A stretch of DNA of 16,569 nt from Bacillota bacterium (GTDB lineage: Bacteria > Bacillota > Clostridia > Christensenellales > UMGS416): contig JAEWRW010000012.1 in NCBI GenBank assembly GCA_023398815.1, positions 1-16,569 of the forward strand. The letters run 5' to 3'. Position numbers and translations under genes: made by a program. This document shows, one piece after another, positions 13,703 to 16,569 of this stretch. The stretch's first letter is position 1; every line of letters starts with the position of its first letter. The notes under the pieces were generated by a model. It did no database searches. It was given only the letters and a program-made list of their open reading frames with translations, and was not told the DNA's origin.

Positions 13703-14691
13703 TGTGCGTCACCTCCCTGGCTGCCGGCTGACGGGGTGGCCGTCGGCGCGGCGGTGGCGGTTACGTCGCCGTCGTTCAAGCCCAGCACCTGCAGCAGGTT
13801 GCCATCGCCGTTGACGATGTAGAGCTGCTTGGCCTGGGAGAGGATGCTCTCCAGCGTCTCAATGAGCAGACGCTTGCGGGTGATCTCCTTGCTGTCCACA
13901 TAGCGGGCATAGACTTCGTTGAACTGGGCGACCTCACCCTGGGCGGAGGCCACGGTCTCGGCCTCGTAAGCCTGGGCTTCCTGCACCATCTCGTAGGCCT
14001 TGGCGCGGGCGTTTGGCACGACTTCGTTTTTGTATTTCTCGGCCTCATCGAGCTTTCGGGTCTTCTCGTTCATGGCGTTGTTCACGTCTTCATAGGCGGC
14101 GGAGACCTCGCTGGGGACGGTGATGTTCTGGATGAGCACATCGTTGACGGTGACGCCGATGTTGTACTCCGCCAGCATGTTGCGGAAGTCGGGCAGCACT
14201 TCGGACTGGATGTCCTGCTTGTTGAGCAGGGCGTCGTCCAGCGTGCGGTTCTGCAGGTTGCGGCGCAGCACCGTCTCAAAAGCGCCCTGCATGGTGCCGA
14301 AGGGATCAGCCACGTTATACAGGAACGCCGCCACATCGCCCACCGAGACGGTGTAGACCGCCTCAACCTTGACGATGTTCTGGTCGCCCGTCAGCATGAT
14401 CGACTCGTCGTCCACGTCGGAGTACTCCGCCCCGCTGGTCTCATTGCCAGTTCTTTCGGTGCGGAAACCGTATTCCAGCGTGTAAATTTTGGACTTGCTC
14501 TGGGTGCGGACGGTCTGCACCCCCGGCACATGCCAATACAGACCGGGGCCGCGCACATCGGTGATCTCCCCAAAGGTCAGCACCAGGCCCTGTTCGCCCT
14601 CGTCAATGCGGTAGAGGCCGGACAGGCCCACCACCGCGACCGTTACCACCACGAGAAGCGGCACCAGCCATCGAATCCAGCGTCGTTTCAT
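13699..14691 (-). CDS. hflK: HflK-like SPFH/prohibitin-domain membrane protein
   Basis: 330 residues. One N-terminal membrane helix is at about 6-26. The SPFH domain follows: EGEQGLVLTFGEITDVRGPG with LYWHVPGVQTV (HflK hallmark), LTGDQNIVKVEAVYTVSV, and the coiled segment NAMNEKTRKLDEAEKYKNEV. The C-terminal 20 or so residues are Ala/Thr/Pro/Gly-rich and look disordered. It lacks the long Gly-rich N-terminal extension of the proteobacterial protein. Partner of HflC in the same operon; the complex would face the outside of the membrane around FtsH (family knowledge). AGGAGG stands seven bases before the ATG, and a promoter is seen at 14723-14750. Confidence 0.92.
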   Translation of the reverse strand: MKRRWIRWLVPLLVVVTVAVVGLSGLYRIDEGEQGLVLTFGEITDVRGPGLYWHVPGVQTVRTQSKSKIYTLEYGFRTERTGNETSGAEYSDVDDESIMLTGDQNIVKVEAVYTVSVGDVAAFLYNVADPFGTMQGAFETVLRRNLQNRTLDDALLNKQDIQSEVLPDFRNMLAEYNIGVTVNDVLIQNITVPSEVSAAYEDVNNAMNEKTRKLDEAEKYKNEVVPNARAKAYEMVQEAQAYEAETVASAQGEVAQFNEVYARYVDSKEITRKRLLIETLESILSQAKQLYIVNGDGNLLQVLGLNDGDVTATAAPTATPSAGSQGGDAQ

Positions 14692-14722
14692 TTCTCATCC
14701 TCCTCGGTAATGCCATGGGTCA

Positions 14723-14750
14723 AGTGTATCGGTTTTTTGCCACAACGCAA
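14723..14750 (-). promoter_or_regulatory. Promoter for hflK-hflC-sdpI
   Basis: Minus strand -35 TTGCGT (14745-14750), 16-bp spacer, -10 TACACT (14723-14728), ending 31 bp upstream of the hflK ATG. Match to consensus is moderate. It lies in the divergent region shared with the plus-strand lipoprotein gene. Confidence 0.5.
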
Positions 14751-14926
14751 GGAATTTGTGCCACAAACCCCATCCGGCCACCCAAAGGCAACCATTTGCC
14801 CGCCCAAAGCGCAGGCGGCACAGCAGGAAGGGTGGCTGACGCAGCCAAACCCACATGGCAGCCGGCGTTGCCCGACCGGGAACAAACAGTGCGCCGATCC
14901 GTCATAGTGCCATGGGGTGATCGGCT

Positions 14927-15459
14927 ATGAAGAAAGGGCTTGCGCTTCCCCTTGTTTCCGTTTTCGTCTTTGCTCTGGGTATGACGGGCTGCACACAAAG
15001 CCCGGCGGCCCCCGCAGGCGAGGCCACAAAAACACCCGCTATCATCAGCCACGCACAGGCGCTGGCAACCAGTGAATCATCCACGGTGAACGTCGCCATT
15101 GGCAACGTGTGGCTTGTTTCGGCCAGGCGGGAACACACTCCTTACAGCGAGTGGATCTTTGCCCTGACTCGTGACGGTGCACACGCCGATGGCATACAAA
15201 GTGCCCTTGAAGATGTTGCGGCCAAGGTGCATGGATCCCAGTGGGCGACGACGCAGAGCTTTGCGTCGACGACCTTCCCTGCCGGTACCAAACCTATGCC
15301 CTGTACAACGACCGGTACCAGTTGCTCTACTCCGGGCCGTTTGCGACGTTCACCCTGCCAGCGGTGGTGGGAACGTACTACCTGTGTGTGGAGGTGTGCT
15401 GGGGCAGCGAGGAAGCCTACGAGGGGTATCGGTACTTCTTCGGTTTGGAAAAGGAGTAG
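14927..15459 (+). pseudogene. Frameshifted lipoprotein gene
   Basis: The first part reads MKKGLALPLVSVFVFALGMT with lipobox MTGC (Cys22), a Ser/Thr/Ala linker, then NVAIGNVWLVSARREH and DGAHADGIQSALEDVAAKVH. After about 15240 this frame turns Arg/Trp/Ser-rich and shadow-like. The other frame, open from 15211, instead gives CRYQTYALYND, PFATFTLPAVVGTYYLCVEV and CWGSEEAYEGYRYFFGLEKE with a stop at 15459. That ending resembles the beta-sandwich C-termini of small Gram-positive surface lipoproteins. A single shift between 15211 and about 15245 would join them into about 177 residues. Either the gene is broken or the sequence has an indel error. GGGGTGAT precedes the ATG. Function unknown; no substrate-binding motif recognised. 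Confidence 0.75.
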
Positions 15460-15526
15460 CCCCCTTCCACAATCGCAGATAAGGTAAGCTATTTTTCGCA
15501 CAATTGAAAAAGCGGCCCCAAAAGGA

Positions 15527-15555
15527 GGGACATGGCCGAACTCGCTTGGTAGAAT
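15527..15555 (+). promoter_or_regulatory. Candidate transposase promoter
   Basis: Plus strand -35 GGGACA (15527-15532), 17-bp spacer, -10 TAGAAT (15550-15555), about 44 bp before the transposase ATG. Confidence 0.5.
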
Positions 15556-15598
15556 GTAAGTTACCACACACACATTTCACTGAGCAGAGGAGAAAGCC

Positions 15599-16569
15599 AT
15601 GTCCGAGAAGATTATACAACTGAACGAGGCGGTCATAAAGCAGGAATTGGGCGAGCTTGTCCGGGAAAGCGTGGAGAAGACGCTCAACGAACTGCTGGAT
15701 CAGGAAGCAGACCGGCTGACGAACGCCAGGAGGTATGAACGCAACGAGGAGCGTGTGGACACCCGTGCGGGCAGCTACAGCCGGAAGCTGCTGACCAAGG
15801 CAGGCGAGGTGACGTTGAAAGTACCGAAGCTGCGAACCCTGACGTTTGAGACGGCAATCATCCAGCGATACCAGAAACGCGAGATCAGCGTGGAAGAAGC
15901 GCTGGTAGAGATGTACCTTGCTGGAGTTTCAGTACGCCGGGTAGAGGATATCACCGAGGCGCTGTGGGGTTCCCGGGTATCTGCAGGAACAGTCAGCGAG
16001 CTGAACAAGAAGGTATATGTCCGCATTGAGGAATGGCGGCAACGGCCGCTGCAGGGGAAATACCCCTACGTCTACTTGGATGGTATCTACCTGAAGCGCA
16101 ACTGGGGCGGCGAATATGAGAACGTAGCAATTCTGGTCGCCATGGCCGTCAATCAGGACGGATTCCGCGAGGTAATTGGCTCAGCAGAAGGCATGAAGGA
16201 AGACCGGGATAGCTGGCAGAACTTTCTCAAGAACCTCAAGGAGCGAGGGCTGGATGGCACACAGCTTTTCGTTGGGGATAGGTGTCTGGGGCTGCTGGAA
16301 GCAGTTCATGAGGTCTTTCCCGCGGCCAAGTTCCAGCGCTGCACGGTGCACTTCTACCGGAATGTCTTCTCGGTTACACCACGCTCCAAGGTCAAACTGG
16401 TGGCCGCCATGCTCAAGGCAATCCATGCTCAAGAGGACAAGTCCAGTGCTTTGGAGAAGGCCCGTGCAGTAGTGGAGAAGTTGCGAGAGATGAAGCTCAA
16501 AGAAGCCGCTGAGAAGGTTGACAACGGCATTCTGGAGACATTGGCTTACATGGACTTCCCACGGGAGCA
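15599..16569 (+). CDS. IS256-family (mutator-type) transposase, 3' end cut by window
   Basis: An open frame of 323 codons runs from ATG 15599 (MSEKIIQLNEAVIKQELGEL) to the window edge. GAGGAG stands six bases before the ATG. Family marks: the N-terminal RRYERNEERVDTRAGSYSRK, then VPKLRTLTFETAIIQRYQ, and the YLAGVSVRRVEDITEALWG segment. The first catalytic Asp is D161 in YVYLDGIYLK, the second D227 in LFVGDRCLGL (usually SDAH-like), and QRCTVHFYRNV carries the Cys/His pair (C248, H251). The third catalytic residue, a Glu in the C-terminal helical part, lies beyond the window. It catalyses cut-and-paste or circle-forming transposition of its element. No stop or frameshift is seen in the visible part, so it may be active. 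Only one copy is present here. Confidence 0.95.
   Translation, partial: MSEKIIQLNEAVIKQELGELVRESVEKTLNELLDQEADRLTNARRYERNEERVDTRAGSYSRKLLTKAGEVTLKVPKLRTLTFETAIIQRYQKREISVEEALVEMYLAGVSVRRVEDITEALWGSRVSAGTVSELNKKVYVRIEEWRQRPLQGKYPYVYLDGIYLKRNWGGEYENVAILVAMAVNQDGFREVIGSAEGMKEDRDSWQNFLKNLKERGLDGTQLFVGDRCLGLLEAVHEVFPAAKFQRCTVHFYRNVFSVTPRSKVKLVAAMLKAIHAQEDKSSALEKARAVVEKLREMKLKEAAEKVDNGILETLAYMDFPRE

Larger units (their letters stand above)
15460..16569 (+). mobile_element. IS256-family insertion sequence, left part
   Basis: Transposase plus its promoter form the left part of an insertion sequence that continues beyond the window. The left terminal inverted repeat must lie between the lipoprotein stop (15459) and the promoter (15527), but the right end is missing, so I cannot locate it or a target duplication. 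Confidence 0.7.

Noticed and set aside
1..16569. CRISPR arrays, tRNA or rRNA genes, phage genes
   Set aside because: No regularly spaced repeats, cloverleaf sequences or structural phage motifs were found on reading both strands.

Overview
The window is GC-rich bacterial chromosome with dense, mostly minus-strand genes. Strong AGGAGG-type ribosome sites, a VanW/G5 wall-associated protein, SdpI and DUF503 proteins, stand-alone bacteriohemerythrins and a Re-citrate-synthase-type enzyme together suggest an anaerobic, high-GC Firmicute of the Clostridia, perhaps an Oscillospiraceae/Ruminococcaceae-like gut organism. This assignment is inference; no rRNA or other taxonomic marker is present.

Layout from left to right. 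(1) 1-937: the 5' part of a vitamin B12-type ABC substrate-binding lipoprotein, read leftward, preceded by a cobalamin riboswitch and a transcription attenuator. (2) 938-4589: a tightly coupled minus-strand operon of aminotransferase, PHP-domain phosphoesterase and VanW-family membrane protein. The genes overlap by ATGA and are driven by an extended -10 promoter. (3) 4628-6902: a minus-strand operon of a small P-loop protein, threonine synthase (thrC) and a DUF503/YlxP-like protein. (4) 6951-9264: a hemerythrin island with three hemerythrin-like genes in about 2.3 kb. The island is bracketed by two copies, in inverted orientation, of a roughly 200-nt non-coding element rich in stem-loops. One hemerythrin has Cys at a conserved iron-ligand His position and an FNR/CRP-like palindrome upstream. 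(5) 9265-12091: an operon of aspartate aminotransferase followed by a DRE-TIM synthase of the probable Re-citrate synthase type, with a terminator-like hairpin between the genes. (6) 12188-14750: hflK-hflC-sdpI, encoding a membrane SPFH complex and an SdpI-family membrane protein. (7) 14927-16569: a plus-strand frameshifted lipoprotein gene and then an IS256-family transposase cut by the window end.

Metabolically, aspartate aminotransferase links oxaloacetate/aspartate with 2-oxoglutarate/glutamate, while a Re-citrate synthase would feed oxaloacetate and acetyl-CoA towards 2-oxoglutarate. The pair therefore makes sense as a carbon/nitrogen branch-point operon in an anaerobe. The hemerythrin island is the most unusual part: non-haem di-iron O2-binding proteins sit with paired structured repeats that no coding feature explains. 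These repeats are the best candidate here for an undescribed element.
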